Virus record (IMG/VR): IMGVR_UViG_3300013286_000501
Coordinates: 1 to 64,000 of that record
Strand: one strand, 5' to 3'
DNA length: 64,000 bases
Source: a virus
Below the pieces are notes generated by a model. That model was not told where the DNA came from. It saw only the letters and a program-made list of their open reading frames with translations, and ran no database searches. Within the stretch, counting starts at the first letter, position 1. Each line of letters opens with the position of its first letter. The position numbers and the translations under genes were made by a program. Of this stretch, positions 32,258 to 41,027 are shown in pieces.

Positions 32258-32416
32258 TTACACCTGCACTATTGTCCATTTAGTTGTAAATGGTTTACCT
32301 TCGGCCTTGTGTTTCAAGATCTTGGCGAATTCCTTCTTGCGAAGTTCAAACTGTTTCTCGGCATTGTGGTCGAAGCAAGCCTTATACACTTTTCTAACTA
32401 ATTTAGATTGTTTCAT
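32258..32416 (-). CDS. Small basic protein, 52 aa
   Basis: MKQSKLVRKVYKACFDHNAEKQ then FELRKKEFAKILKHKAEGKP. Strong site AAGGAGGGACA and a perfect TATAAATA late motif at 32438 support it. Lys-rich helix; nucleic-acid binding possible. Confidence 0.7.
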   Translation of the reverse strand: MKQSKLVRKVYKACFDHNAEKQFELRKKEFAKILKHKAEGKPFTTKWTIVQV

Positions 32417-32437
32417 AGATTGTCCCTCCTTGAAAAC

Positions 32438-32445
32438 TATTTATA
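32438..32445 (-). promoter_or_regulatory. T4-type late promoter TATAAATA
   Basis: Exact TATAAATA on the minus strand, 22 bases before the ATG of the 52-aa gene. Confidence 0.6.
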
Positions 32446-32461
32446 CTGTTTTGTCAAACAA

Positions 32462-32863
32462 TTAAAATCTTTCAGCAAGACTCTTGTATCCAGCCCAGCT
32501 TGGGTGAATCTTGTCTGCCTGCCAGCGTGTTGTGATTAATACTGTGTCCCCAAAATGTTCTGCAACTTTACGGACATGCTGCACTGCTTCGAACTTACTT
32601 TCACGATTTGGCTCGATCCAGAACACTTTAGTATCCCCTTTAATTTTCGTGCGAATGTTTATTAACATACCATAGGTATCGGCTTTTTCCCAATCGTTGG
32701 TACTTAAACTAATGATAACAGTTTTGGCAGTTAAATCTTTATTACCAAACTTCGTGTTCCATCTGTGGCTAGTAATCCCACCCTGTGCGTAGGCTACACA
32801 ATCAGGTCGGAACTGGTGTGTGCCCACTGCAATGCTATCTCCTAAAATTAGGCACTCCAGCAT
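32462..32863 (-). CDS. SGNH/GDSL hydrolase-like protein
   Basis: 133 aa from MLECLILGDSIAVG at 32863, overlapping the rubredoxin stop (TAATG). Block I GDSIAVG, block II GGITSH, block III ISLSTND and block V DKIHPSWAGY make the four catalytic blocks of SGNH hydrolases. Esterase or acyl-hydrolase activity is expected; the length is short. Confidence 0.65.
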   Translation of the reverse strand: MLECLILGDSIAVGTHQFRPDCVAYAQGGITSHRWNTKFGNKDLTAKTVIISLSTNDWEKADTYGMLINIRTKIKGDTKVFWIEPNRESKFEAVQHVRKVAEHFGDTVLITTRWQADKIHPSWAGYKSLAERF

Positions 32864-32991
32864 TAGATGGTCTCGTAGTCTTCTTTGCCTACACCGCATT
32901 CTGGGCACAGGAAATCATCGGGCAAAGAATCCCATGCGCCTTCTAGTTCTTCACTGTGGACATGGCCACAAACAATACAAACGTGTTCCAT
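32863..32991 (-). CDS. Rubredoxin
   Basis: 42 aa. MEHVCIVCGHVHSEELEGAW then LPDDFLCPECGVGKEDY: the two C-x-x-C-G knuckles that bind one iron and the DDFLCP core. Starts on the rubrerythrin stop (TAATG), so expression is coupled. Delivers electrons to rubrerythrin. A start at 32991 is fixed by the overlap. Confidence 0.85.
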   Translation of the reverse strand: MEHVCIVCGHVHSEELEGAWDSLPDDFLCPECGVGKEDYETI

Positions 32992-33440
32992 TATAGTGAC
33001 TCCTTAACTTGTTGATACGCTTCTGCGTGACGCTGTTCTACTCGCTTCAATGCGGCAAAACGCTTTTCAGCTTTGGCTAGAACTGCGGCAAACTGATAAG
33101 CGTGTTCTTTACTTTCTTCAATTTGTGCTTTAGCTTCTGCTACGGCATTATCGTGGCCTTCGGCATTGGCGGCTGCTGCGAACTCTGGATACATTGTAGT
33201 GAACTCATATGTTTCACCTTCGATAGCCATTTCCAAACACTGCTTAACATCCGGCTTGCCGATCAGCAATTCCAAATGACCCCAAGCGTGTAGCAGTTCT
33301 TGGTCTGCGGTATGTTCGAAATGTTGGGCAACTTCTTCAAAACCTTGCGCTCTTGCCATCTTGGCAAAGTAGCGGTACTTGGTATGGGCCTGACTTTCAC
33401 CTGCGAAAGCGGCCTCTAAATTTTTAATTGTAACAGACAT
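32991..33440 (-). CDS. Rubrerythrin (diiron peroxidase), no rubredoxin tail
   Basis: 149 aa. Ferritin-like four-helix bundle with diiron ligands: AFAGESQAHTKYRYFAKMA (E), HFEHTADQELLHAWGHLELL (E..H), AIEGETYEFTTMYPEFA (E..E) and EESKEHAYQFA (E..H). The C-terminal rubredoxin domain of standard rubrerythrins is missing, but a separate rubredoxin gene follows with TAATG overlap. Reduces hydrogen peroxide. A stress-defence gene. Confidence 0.85.
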   Translation of the reverse strand: MSVTIKNLEAAFAGESQAHTKYRYFAKMARAQGFEEVAQHFEHTADQELLHAWGHLELLIGKPDVKQCLEMAIEGETYEFTTMYPEFAAAANAEGHDNAVAEAKAQIEESKEHAYQFAAVLAKAEKRFAALKRVEQRHAEAYQQVKESL

Positions 33441-33685
33441 CAGAACTCCTTTAATTTTTTTATGTCTTTGTGCTTAACAATTATAAGATTGTGTATAGCA
33501 CCTTTATACTTAATCGGAAGATCTAAATGAATAGAAATTCTTGGACCTTCAATATCGTTTATCTTTGTATCATTACCGACAGTACCAACAAATGGAATTT
33601 TATTCCAGTGTCCAAATACTCGTTCACCTATCCAGTATTTAGGTTGGTATCCAATTTTGTTAAAGTAATCAGTTTGATTTCCCAT
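33440..33685 (-). CDS. Hypothetical protein, 81 aa
   Basis: MGNQTDYFNKIGYQPKYWIGERV then a beta-rich VGTVGNDTKINDIEGPRISIHLD. Looks like a small beta-barrel (SH3-like). Overlaps the rubrerythrin start by one base. Function unknown. Confidence 0.5.
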   Translation of the reverse strand: MGNQTDYFNKIGYQPKYWIGERVFGHWNKIPFVGTVGNDTKINDIEGPRISIHLDLPIKYKGAIHNLIIVKHKDIKKLKEF

Positions 33686-33703
33686 ACACTTCTCAACATT
33701 TGT

Positions 33704-33862
33704 TTATACAAATATACCAACTAAAATTACAATAAATCCTATGGCCAGTATAAGGCTTAAAAAGTTAATAAACCAAAGTTGCAAGATGCCGTGCTCCGAT
33801 GTACACCAAGGACAGCGTGTACTAAATGCAGGAGTAGACTTCGTGCATCTTGGGCAAATCAT
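33704..33862 (-). CDS. Zinc-ribbon membrane protein, 52 aa
   Basis: MICPRCTKSTPAF..CPWCTSEHG, a two-CxxC zinc ribbon, then one membrane helix (FINFLSLILAIGFIVILVGIFV). ATGA overlap with the upstream gene. Confidence 0.6.
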   Translation of the reverse strand: MICPRCTKSTPAFSTRCPWCTSEHGILQLWFINFLSLILAIGFIVILVGIFV

Positions 33863-34089
33863 ATAGCTATTCCAATTACTTTATAAATTAACTGATCCAG
33901 CTCTGTTTGATAATCGTGATTACCTACTCTGCGCTTTAGCCAAATCTTTTCTACTAAATCTTTGGCATTGATATCTGTATCTGGAGGCAGCTCTCCACGA
34001 GATTCTAGTTCTTCCTTAAGGTCATCTGTGTCAAAATCAGAGAGATCAACATCAACTTCGACTTCTGTGTATACTGTTTTATAGGTCAT
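33859..34089 (-). CDS. Acidic protein, 76 aa
   Basis: MTYKTVYTEVEVDVDLSDFDTDDL then LKEELESRGELPP, ending in a basic helix. Acidic N-terminal half. Stop one base before the exonuclease stop-start junction. Similar small proteins occur in T4-like phages; unknown. Confidence 0.5.
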   Translation of the reverse strand: MTYKTVYTEVEVDVDLSDFDTDDLKEELESRGELPPDTDINAKDLVEKIWLKRRVGNHDYQTELDQLIYKVIGIAI

Positions 34090-34090
34090 A

Positions 34091-34621
34091 TTATCTTTCT
34101 CTTATTTTAAGTTTAGCGTAGATGTTTTGCACACCTACTGACTGTCGGATAGCATCTTGTAATGCATCGTGTTTACTACCTTGAGGCATCTCTGGATCAT
34201 ATCCTAGATCAAAAAGGGTGCGAGTATCACGTAGTTGCCAATAGCTCCAAGGCAATGGTTTGTTCAATTGCTGGAAAATATCTTCAATGATAACCAAATC
34301 GAATGTAGCACCGTGACTCCAAAACGCTGAACAACCCCAAGCAAACTTATGAAACTGATCCATAGCATCTACTAGGCTAATGCGATTGTCTGGGCTAAAC
34401 GCTTCTTCCATAACAGTAGGGTCTTGCTTGCTCCACCACAAAAGTGTGTTAGGATCAATTTCACGACCTAGCTTGTCTTGGTCGTCGATGCTGATACGGA
34501 AATACAGTTTATCTCCGTAACCATTTCCATAGGGATTAAAATGAACTGCTCCCAGGGATAGGACTACCGCCTTTGGAGACACTGCCATAGTCTCCATGTC
34601 AATCATCAAATGTTTTGCCAT
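34091..34621 (-). CDS. dexA: DexA-like 3'-5' exonuclease
   Basis: 176 aa. DEDDh exonuclease motifs: LMIDMETMAVSPKAVVLSLG (D-x-E), FWSHGATFDLVIIEDIF (D) and GSKHDALQDAIRQ (H..D). T4 DexA, a 3'-5' exonuclease, has this same fold with D-x-E-T. Shorter than T4 DexA (227 aa). RNA-directed relatives (Rv2179c) exist. Own promoter at 34647-34675. Confidence 0.7.
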   Translation of the reverse strand: MAKHLMIDMETMAVSPKAVVLSLGAVHFNPYGNGYGDKLYFRISIDDQDKLGREIDPNTLLWWSKQDPTVMEEAFSPDNRISLVDAMDQFHKFAWGCSAFWSHGATFDLVIIEDIFQQLNKPLPWSYWQLRDTRTLFDLGYDPEMPQGSKHDALQDAIRQSVGVQNIYAKLKIRER

Positions 34622-34646
34622 TTTGGCTTTCTATATGTAAAAGTAT

Positions 34647-34675
34647 AGTTTAACAGGTTACAAGAAGTTTGTCAA
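34647..34675 (-). promoter_or_regulatory. Sigma70-type promoter of exonuclease
   Basis: TTGACA (34670-34675), 17-base spacer, TAAACT (34647-34652). The -35 sits on the end of the methyltransferase gene. Confidence 0.6.
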
Positions 34676-35640
34676 GATTTAATTTCTTCAAACATACTAG
34701 GATTGAGTGTCGCTGGAACTTTTTTAACTTTAGGAACCTTTTTCTTTTTATGATTAGGAATTTCTCCACGTTCTTTAACACTTAAATGTTTTCCCTCAAG
34801 TGCTAGTTTAGCATCTAACACAGCAGAAAAATCTTTAATTTGCTCATTCTTAATTCTGTCTTCGGCAGTAGTACAGTAGTCGGCACTCAAGTCTATTCCT
34901 AAATAACGACGACCTGTTTTTTCTGCAACAAAGGTAGTCGTTCCTGCTCCATTGAATGGATCTAGAATAACATCATTTTGAAAAGAAAACATCTTTAATG
35001 CCCTGTATGCTAACTCTGTAGGGAACATAGCAGGATGTCCGTAATCTTTCATTTTGTGTTCCGGTGAAATACTCCATTTAGCATCTGCCCAAGTCTTGAA
35101 TTCATTACCTGTAATATCTGCTAGCTTGCTATCACCTTCGTGTTTGAGATCACCTTTGCAAAATACTTCTAAAAATTCCCAGGTATATTTAAAATAAGGA
35201 CCACTTGGACTTTTCCAAGAGCCCCAAGCGCAGTAAGCACAATTCCTATGATTCTTCTCCCATAGGATTTCTGCCTTCCAAATCAATCCTCTCTCCATAA
35301 ATCCTTTAGAAATAAGATGATGACTGGGAATATATTCACTGAACAAGGGTTGTGTATTAACAATGATTCTACCACCGTGTTTAACTACACGGATACATTC
35401 GTCAAATATAGCCCACAACATCTCAAAATATTTTGGCCAATCTGTTTTGTCATTATGCGTATCATACCCCATACCAAAATTATAAGGAGGAGAAGTGAAT
35501 ACCAAATCTACACAATTATCTGGTAATTGCTTTAATACAGACAAACTTTCTGCATTGATAATTTTATTTGTGAATGCCAGCGGAAATTCGTTGTTTGTTT
35601 TTGAAAATTCTTTAGTGTATGATTTGTAACCTTCTGCCAT
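34672..35640 (-). CDS. Type II DNA methyltransferase (TSPPY class)
   Basis: 322 aa. Catalytic motif IV LVFTSPPYNFGMGYD near residue 45 and SAM-binding motif I ILDPFNGAGTTTFVAEKTGRRYLGID near 220. The order (IV before I) marks a beta-class enzyme that methylates the N4 of cytosine or N6 of adenine; TSPPY favours N4-cytosine. The C-terminus is Lys-rich. Preceded by overlapping early (35660-35688) and late (TATAAATA) promoters. The adjacent nuclease-like gene suggests a restriction-modification unit; alternatively it protects phage DNA from host enzymes. Confidence 0.85.
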   Translation of the reverse strand: MAEGYKSYTKEFSKTNNEFPLAFTNKIINAESLSVLKQLPDNCVDLVFTSPPYNFGMGYDTHNDKTDWPKYFEMLWAIFDECIRVVKHGGRIIVNTQPLFSEYIPSHHLISKGFMERGLIWKAEILWEKNHRNCAYCAWGSWKSPSGPYFKYTWEFLEVFCKGDLKHEGDSKLADITGNEFKTWADAKWSISPEHKMKDYGHPAMFPTELAYRALKMFSFQNDVILDPFNGAGTTTFVAEKTGRRYLGIDLSADYCTTAEDRIKNEQIKDFSAVLDAKLALEGKHLSVKERGEIPNHKKKKVPKVKKVPATLNPSMFEEIKS

Positions 35641-35659
35641 AATGAATCCTTAATTGTTT

Positions 35660-35688
35660 ATTATACTGTAATATTTATATAGTGTCAA
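35660..35688 (-). promoter_or_regulatory. Sigma70 promoter overlapping a late motif
   Basis: TTGACA (35683-35688), 17-base spacer, TATAAT (35660-35665). The spacer contains exact TATAAATA on the same strand (35672-35679), so early and late control may overlap. Confidence 0.75.
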
Positions 35689-35695
35689 TGCGGCA

Positions 35696-36547
35696 TTATA
35701 GGTATTGTGTTAGTTCCGGCGGAACGTAAACTCCATTGGAGTCAATTTGAGCTCGAAGGTACACATTACTACTAGCAGTAGATATTTTAATCAAGAAGTC
35801 TTCTTTGGATTTATTGGCCAAATAATTCAAACATATTTTTTCTACCAACTCGAATTTATCTGCATTGAGTTTAGGATATTTCTCATATACACCGTTAGTT
35901 CCACGTTGGCATACCAATAGGCCGCCTGCACCGAATACGTTTTCAACTAAACTAGTTTGACCAACACTTACATTATTGTCAGTAATACACATGCCCAATA
36001 CATTGGGGTTCATTGCCCTTACTCGACGCATAATTCCGTCAACTCCGGTACATGCTGTTTTACAAAAATGACCAGTTTTATCTTCCGCTACAACAATGGG
36101 CATGATGCATCCGTGGGTAGGATCTACTATACCAACACCGCCGTCGACATCTTTAAAACTTGTGGGACCATTGCTCCAACTTTCGACTACTTCTGTATTT
36201 TGAATAAGAGCAAGACTAGTGTTCCATTGGTTCTCAAAGGATTTCCTTACACGTTCAAACACAGGAGCCCATAATTGTTCTGTCCAGCTAGGACTAACTT
36301 TAATTTTTTTATAGGCAAAAATATTGGTTTTATCGCCCTTTTGACTTTGTTCCCAAACAAATTGATCATATGTTTCGATACTTTGGCAATACTTTGCCCA
36401 ATCACCGTCAACGACTGCATTCAACATAGCTTGGGCAACGACTGGATAAAGTTCTTCAGCCTGCCTAGCAAGAACATGATCATTGGCTGTTCGGTTATAA
36501 CCTGTGGTAGGTTTTTTAACTAAATTGATATGATAGTTTGTATCCAT
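35696..36547 (-). CDS. Putative restriction-type nuclease
   Basis: 283 aa from MDTNYH at 36547. DVDGGVGIVDPTHGCIMPIVVAEDKTGHFCKT resembles a PD-(D/E)XK core (D...15 residues...E-D-K), followed by a GIMRRVRAMNPNVLGMCITDN helix/strand. It lies just upstream of the DNA methyltransferase. Restriction endonuclease identity is inferred from motif and context, not from a recognised family; it could be another nuclease. Confidence 0.5.
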   Translation of the reverse strand: MDTNYHINLVKKPTTGYNRTANDHVLARQAEELYPVVAQAMLNAVVDGDWAKYCQSIETYDQFVWEQSQKGDKTNIFAYKKIKVSPSWTEQLWAPVFERVRKSFENQWNTSLALIQNTEVVESWSNGPTSFKDVDGGVGIVDPTHGCIMPIVVAEDKTGHFCKTACTGVDGIMRRVRAMNPNVLGMCITDNNVSVGQTSLVENVFGAGGLLVCQRGTNGVYEKYPKLNADKFELVEKICLNYLANKSKEDFLIKISTASSNVYLRAQIDSNGVYVPPELTQYL

Positions 36548-36578
36548 TTTATGCCCTGTATTGTTTCCGTATGTGTAT

Positions 36579-36607
36579 ATTATACACGATTTTACCAGAG
36601 CAGTCAA
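36579..36607 (-). promoter_or_regulatory. Sigma70-type promoter
   Basis: TTGACT (36602-36607), 17-base spacer, TATAAT (36579-36584), for the nuclease-like gene. Confidence 0.75.
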
Positions 36608-36638
36608 GAGAAAACGGACCTAAAATAGAATCCGTTTT
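36608..36638 (-). terminator. Terminator after rpsU
   Basis: Hairpin AAAACGGA/TCCGTTTT (36631-36638 with 36611-36618) followed by CTC, 9 bases after the S21 stop. Short T-run within the stem side. Moderately convincing. Confidence 0.55.
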
Positions 36639-36646
36639 ACCAAATA

Positions 36647-36886
36647 TTAGAACATTTTTTTAGGTAGTTCGTTATCGCGTAGCTTCTTTAGCCAACGTGC
36701 CCTTGCAGCACCTTTCTTACGCTTACGTTCGGTAGTGGGTTTTTCAAAGTGAGTACGGGCTTTAAGTTCTTCCAACTTACCCGAATCATCTACACGTTGT
36801 TTAAATTTGCGAAGTGCTACAGGTAAAGGTAAGTCTCCTACCACTATTTTGGAGCCCTGAATTCCTTTGTCTTTATTTCTGCTCAT
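36647..36886 (-). CDS. rpsU: Ribosomal protein bS21
   Basis: 79 aa from MSRNKDKG at 36886, overlapping the clpX stop by 14 bases. LPVALRKFKQRVDDSGKLEELKARTHFEKPTTERKRKKGAARARW is the S21 core with its basic C-terminus. S21 helps the 30S subunit select mRNA starts near the anti-Shine-Dalgarno. Phage copies may replace host S21 and bias initiation to phage mRNA. Confidence 0.9.
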   Translation of the reverse strand: MSRNKDKGIQGSKIVVGDLPLPVALRKFKQRVDDSGKLEELKARTHFEKPTTERKRKKGAARARWLKKLRDNELPKKMF

Positions 36887-38099
36887 TTGCTTTCTTATCA
36901 AATATCATTGTAGCAGGCTTTCCGGCTACGGTATCTTTAGTTATCACAATTTTGGTTAAACCACGTTCTACAAGATTAATAGCATCAAATTGATAAGGTA
37001 GCAATGTCTTTTCCAGGATATTTTTAAGACCACGGGCATTAGTTTTAAGTTCTTTGGCCTTTTCTGCAATATAAGTCAATGCCGAATCTTCAAATGTTAA
37101 TTCAATACCATCTAACTCAAAGATATATTGATACTGATTAATTAGGCTATTCTTGGGTTCTTTAAGTACACTGACAAGGCTTTCTATACTCAATTCATCA
37201 ACATTGGTAATAAGTCCAAATCGACCAATAAATTCAGGAATCAATCCGTATTGGATCAAGTCTTTAGTAGTAGCCTGTTGATACAGATCGTTTGATTTAT
37301 TCTTATCAATGATAGCAGAGTGAAATCCCACACTGCGAGCATCTGTGCGCTTTTCAATGATCTTATCTAGTCCAACAAAAGCACCACTGCAAATAAACAA
37401 GATACTACGGGTATCGATCTCTTGCATGTCACTTCCCGGATGTTTACGTTTTCCCGAGAAAGGCACACGCATAATTGATCCTTCGACCATCTTTAGTAAA
37501 GCCTGTTGTACACCTTCACCACTAACATCGCGGGTAATTGATACGTTTTCGCCTTTACGGGCAATCTTATCGATTTCATCAATATAAACAATACCGCGTT
37601 GTGCTTTTTCGATGTCTCCGTCAGCTTCGTTCATTAGGCGTGTTAGGATACTTTCAACGTCATCACCCACATATCCCGCTTCTGTAATGCCAGTGGCATC
37701 ACAAATAGCAAATGGAAGATCTAGGTATTCGGCAATCTTACGTGCCAACATGGTCTTACCACAACCAGTAGGACCTAACATTAGTACGTTGGTCTTTTCT
37801 AGTTTGATTGTTTCACTTGGATTGTTTACACGTTTGAAGTGCTGACTAACTGCTACACTTAGTGCAATTTTAGCATCGTCTTGCCCTATAACATATTCGT
37901 CTAGGAAGTCCTTGATCAGTGATGGATTTAGTGTGGCGGTATCAGATGGAAACTTTTTGATTTTTTCATCTTTTAGTATATCGACACATAGCTCAACACA
38001 GTCGTTACATATTGCACTGTTCTCACCTACAATAAGTTTCTCTACATTCTCTTTGCTTTTTCCGCAAAAGTCACAGGTATGTTCAGGTTGTTTGGCCAC
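36873..38099 (-). CDS. clpX: ClpX ATPase
   Basis: 408 aa. N-terminal zinc domain ([12 protein letters not shown]...CNDCVELC), Walker A GPTGCGKT, Walker B VYIDEIDK, pore loop 1 GYVG, RKH loop (GKRKHPG) and the ClpP-docking loop as VGF in place of IGF; sensor regions LIPEFIGR and NARGLKN follow. All parts needed to engage ssrA tags and to dock to a ClpP appear present. ClpP itself is not in the window, so host ClpP would be needed. Phage ClpX is known from some large phages. Confidence 0.95.
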   Translation of the reverse strand: MAKQPEHTCDFCGKSKENVEKLIVGENSAICNDCVELCVDILKDEKIKKFPSDTATLNPSLIKDFLDEYVIGQDDAKIALSVAVSQHFKRVNNPSETIKLEKTNVLMLGPTGCGKTMLARKIAEYLDLPFAICDATGITEAGYVGDDVESILTRLMNEADGDIEKAQRGIVYIDEIDKIARKGENVSITRDVSGEGVQQALLKMVEGSIMRVPFSGKRKHPGSDMQEIDTRSILFICSGAFVGLDKIIEKRTDARSVGFHSAIIDKNKSNDLYQQATTKDLIQYGLIPEFIGRFGLITNVDELSIESLVSVLKEPKNSLINQYQYIFELDGIELTFEDSALTYIAEKAKELKTNARGLKNILEKTLLPYQFDAINLVERGLTKIVITKDTVAGKPATMIFDKKANEQK

Positions 38100-38481
38100 T
38101 TAATGCTCTTTCTAAAAATTCTTCTATCTGGTGAACACGGTTACTATTAATATGACTATATACTGCCGCAATATTTTTGTCTGTAGTTTTATAAACGAAA
38201 TTATTCTTTCCCAGCACATAACCACTTAACGCGGAAGTAACATAATTATTTCCATCTAGGTCTATATACTTATGTTCACATGATCCAATGGCATGAAAAA
38301 ACCACGTGACATTTGGTTCACCGTTATAGAAATAGATGTTGATGTTTTCATCTATGTTAGTATCGGACAACCATTTACTAACTGCATCCTGATCTTGTTC
38401 AGATAAGTTTACGAACAGTAGACTAATATTACCGTTCTCAAATATGTCCGGCGGAGTGATTAGTGTAATTTTACCGTTCAT
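38083..38481 (-). CDS. Hypothetical phage protein, 132 aa
   Basis: MNGKITLITPPDIFENGNISLLF then DENINIYFYNGEPNVTWFFHAI. Rossmann-like alternation of strands and helices. Overlaps clpX start by 17 bases and the next gene by four. Function unknown. Confidence 0.5.
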   Translation of the reverse strand: MNGKITLITPPDIFENGNISLLFVNLSEQDQDAVSKWLSDTNIDENINIYFYNGEPNVTWFFHAIGSCEHKYIDLDGNNYVTSALSGYVLGKNNFVYKTTDKNIAAVYSHINSNRVHQIEEFLERALSGQTT

Positions 38482-39866
38482 ACTCTGGCCTTAACTTCTG
38501 CCATCAATGATTCGGGTACTTCATCCATTGTCATCTTACCTTGTCTAACCAATTCTGCAATTTCATTAACGTGCAACTCAATCTTATCTTGGCTGGCCTG
38601 CATATATTCCTCATGCGATATAACACCTGTCCATAGACTACTTTCTTGTTGTTCCTCATTCTGAACAAACAATGGCTCATCTAGATAGGTGTCGTCCACT
38701 AGTGGGTTATGTACTGCTGAACGATCATCCATACTGTCGAGTTCTGGCTTGTATACTAGCGGCGTAAGATTTTCAAAATGTGCGAAACCTTTTGTCAAGT
38801 AAGGGTGTTGTTCTAGTAGGGTTGGTTCTCTCACCGGAGTTAACGCTTCTATAACTTCTTCAACCTCTGCATCTGTACCAGGATACGGAACAGGGATTTC
38901 ATCGAACATCCAACCTATGGGATGTGGATCGGATTCTGTGACAGTGGCTGTGCTGACTACATAAGATTTCTTTTCAGGGCTGTCACCCTCCGTGGCTTTT
39001 AGTTCTTCCGCAGTGGGTTTTTCAAAATCCTCAAATGTGTATCTTCCTAGATTATCTTCTGCGATCTGATCAAAATCGCGTTGTTCCAACCGCTTTCTAA
39101 AGTCCTGGAAACTGATCTGACTAGACAACAATAGGATAACAGCCATAGGATCAAACACTACAATCAATGTAATGATAACCCAGGTCACTGCTTTCTCTAG
39201 TATGCCTTCATTAGTCTCACCATAGACAAATGCTGCAATATATTTTATCGGACCAACTTCTGCTTCCACCTTGCGTACTTCAGCGGCGATGGGTGCCCGT
39301 TCTTCACTAAGCTGGGTAATTGTTTTCTGTTCGGTGGTAATCTCATAAAGTAATCTAGTGCGTTCTTTGGCCTGCCCTCTACGGAGCGCAACTGCCTTGT
39401 CCGCACCCTTTTCATCTTGACTTCGACCCATAACTTGGTCCACAGACTCATCCATCTGTTTGAGCGCCTTGCGATTAGCATCGATATTTTCCTTTGCTGT
39501 TTTAATCTTTTCGTCATACACACTAATCTTTGCCTGGACATCACCACTGACTAGACTTTGGTCACTGTGTGCTTTACTCAAGAATCCAAAGATACCCATG
39601 CTGGTGACCATCATGAGTACTATGATAGCGGCAAATAGATAGCCTCGCATAGTCCACGGGGCAATCTTCCAGTTTTGTTTTAGCCACAATGTAGCAGTGA
39701 CTTTACCCAGGCCCAATGCTATTCCCATAATAACAACGGGGATAACTGCGGCAGAGAAAATAGCGGTAAGGCCGAGAATACTATAATACTCTGCGACCAA
39801 GGATAGGAACAGTCCGCTAAACAGTGCTAGGTAGGCGAGGAACTTTTCATTTAATGTTGGTTTCAT
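38478..39866 (-). CDS. Large membrane protein with coiled coil
   Basis: 462 aa. Three N-terminal membrane helices (about 8-100), a coiled coil (about 115-205, with AKISVYDEKIKTAKENID), a further membrane helix (WVIITLIVVFDPMAVILLL) and an acidic C-terminal tail of about 220 residues. This layout recurs in T4-like environmental phages. Exact TATAAATA lies at 39872-39879, only six bases from the ATG. Function unknown; may act on the host inner membrane. Confidence 0.6.
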   Translation of the reverse strand: MKPTLNEKFLAYLALFSGLFLSLVAEYYSILGLTAIFSAAVIPVVIMGIALGLGKVTATLWLKQNWKIAPWTMRGYLFAAIIVLMMVTSMGIFGFLSKAHSDQSLVSGDVQAKISVYDEKIKTAKENIDANRKALKQMDESVDQVMGRSQDEKGADKAVALRRGQAKERTRLLYEITTEQKTITQLSEERAPIAAEVRKVEAEVGPIKYIAAFVYGETNEGILEKAVTWVIITLIVVFDPMAVILLLSSQISFQDFRKRLEQRDFDQIAEDNLGRYTFEDFEKPTAEELKATEGDSPEKKSYVVSTATVTESDPHPIGWMFDEIPVPYPGTDAEVEEVIEALTPVREPTLLEQHPYLTKGFAHFENLTPLVYKPELDSMDDRSAVHNPLVDDTYLDEPLFVQNEEQQESSLWTGVISHEEYMQASQDKIELHVNEIAELVRQGKMTMDEVPESLMAEVKARV

Positions 39867-39874
39867 AAGGTTAT

Positions 39875-40402
39875 TTATAACCAGTCAAACAATCCCGTAG
39901 ATCTCATTAGGGGAGTCTTCTTGATAGCAATAGTTTGAATTTTATTTCCTATAGGTCTATGCCCGTGATTTTTTACGTGAGACTCAACTAATTCGTCTTC
40001 GATACGTTGCAGTTCAGCACGAGGATTGTCAATTTCAAAAGGAGCAAGAGTATAATCCATCATAGTTAGCACTACATCATTCTTGTCAAATACTACATTA
40101 AATGTAGTTTCTATTTTGTTGATAATTTCGTCAATGTCTGCTTTTGTAGACGGCCCCCGTTTAAGATTCGGCTTTTCCCAACCGGGCATGTGTCCTGCCT
40201 GTGTATATGCACGTTCACCGTAATCATTTCCGCCATGTCCGAATTTATGTTGGATACCGTATTTTAATATGTAACCTTTCCATGTAAAACAATAAACATA
40301 GATTTGTATATCTTGTGACCGACAGAACCTCATGATATCTGTATAGTCATTGATATTTTTAAAATCTAAAGTGTAGGTAGCCGGAATATATTTTGTAATC
40401 AT
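39875..40402 (-). CDS. GIY-YIG-like protein
   Basis: 175 aa. IQIYVYCFTWKGYILKYGIQHKFG suggests the GIY-YIG nuclease start (Y-V-Y...K-Y-G-I), followed by YGERAYTQAGHMPGW with a possible catalytic Arg. A Glu later in the protein could be the metal ligand. Moderate motif match; function not certain. Confidence 0.45.
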   Translation of the reverse strand: MITKYIPATYTLDFKNINDYTDIMRFCRSQDIQIYVYCFTWKGYILKYGIQHKFGHGGNDYGERAYTQAGHMPGWEKPNLKRGPSTKADIDEIINKIETTFNVVFDKNDVVLTMMDYTLAPFEIDNPRAELQRIEDELVESHVKNHGHRPIGNKIQTIAIKKTPLMRSTGLFDWL

Positions 40403-40782
40403 CGTCGCATCCTTGAAATGTTAATTGCTTCTTCATCACTAAACACTGGTACAGCGTTTGACTTGTGCATGGTTCCGATGCCTAGAATTTTAGTCCCAGT
40501 GTACTGGGGAATATCTTTGGTGCGAACTGCACCTGTATGTCCTGTATCGCGACTAGGCATACGAGTGGTCTCGCGGCCTGACAGCGTATAGACAAGTGGT
40601 TCGGCCGACATGGCTCGCTTGCGTTTTTTATCTTCGGCCTCTACTGCCCACTTCTTCTGTAGTTGTTTCCAGGCCTCATCTAACTCGCGGGCCTTCTTTG
40701 CCTCTTCGGCATTGCGGAACTTGACCTTGCCACGCTTCTTACCAACGGTAGAGAGCCAAGGTCCTTCAAGATGCATTGTCAT
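40399..40782 (-). CDS. Charged phage protein, 127 aa
   Basis: MTMHLEGPWLSTVGKKRGKVKFRN then a Lys/Arg/Glu-rich helix, LVYTLSGRETTRMPSRDT and KDIPQYTGTKILGIGTMHKSN. The final blocks look conserved (phage conserved protein of unknown role). ATGA overlaps. Confidence 0.5.
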   Translation of the reverse strand: MTMHLEGPWLSTVGKKRGKVKFRNAEEAKKARELDEAWKQLQKKWAVEAEDKKRKRAMSAEPLVYTLSGRETTRMPSRDTGHTGAVRTKDIPQYTGTKILGIGTMHKSNAVPVFSDEEAINISRMRR

Positions 40783-41027
40783 TATTCGTCCTGTTCGTTT
40801 GTAAGTTGATCTCGAAATACCTGCAACTGCTGAATCAAATTATCAACACCTGTCCTATTCATTGTAAGCTCACTATAGCCTACTTGTAAAGATACAGTAT
40901 TGTCATCTGTCACGCCGATACGATAAAAGACTTTTGTTTCGGATTTGGGAGGCGGCATCTTCGGCGGCTCTGGAAACTTGACTACATTACTGTATTCACG
41001 TTTTCTAAAAAAATCAAAATCAAACAT
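40782..41027 (-). CDS. Hypothetical protein, 81 aa
   Basis: Begins MFDFDFFRKREYSNVVKFPEPP, a proline-rich hinge, then a compact beta-alpha domain (VFYRIGVTDDNTVSLQVGY). Overlaps neighbours by one and eight bases. Confidence 0.45.
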   Translation of the reverse strand: MFDFDFFRKREYSNVVKFPEPPKMPPPKSETKVFYRIGVTDDNTVSLQVGYSELTMNRTGVDNLIQQLQVFRDQLTNEQDE

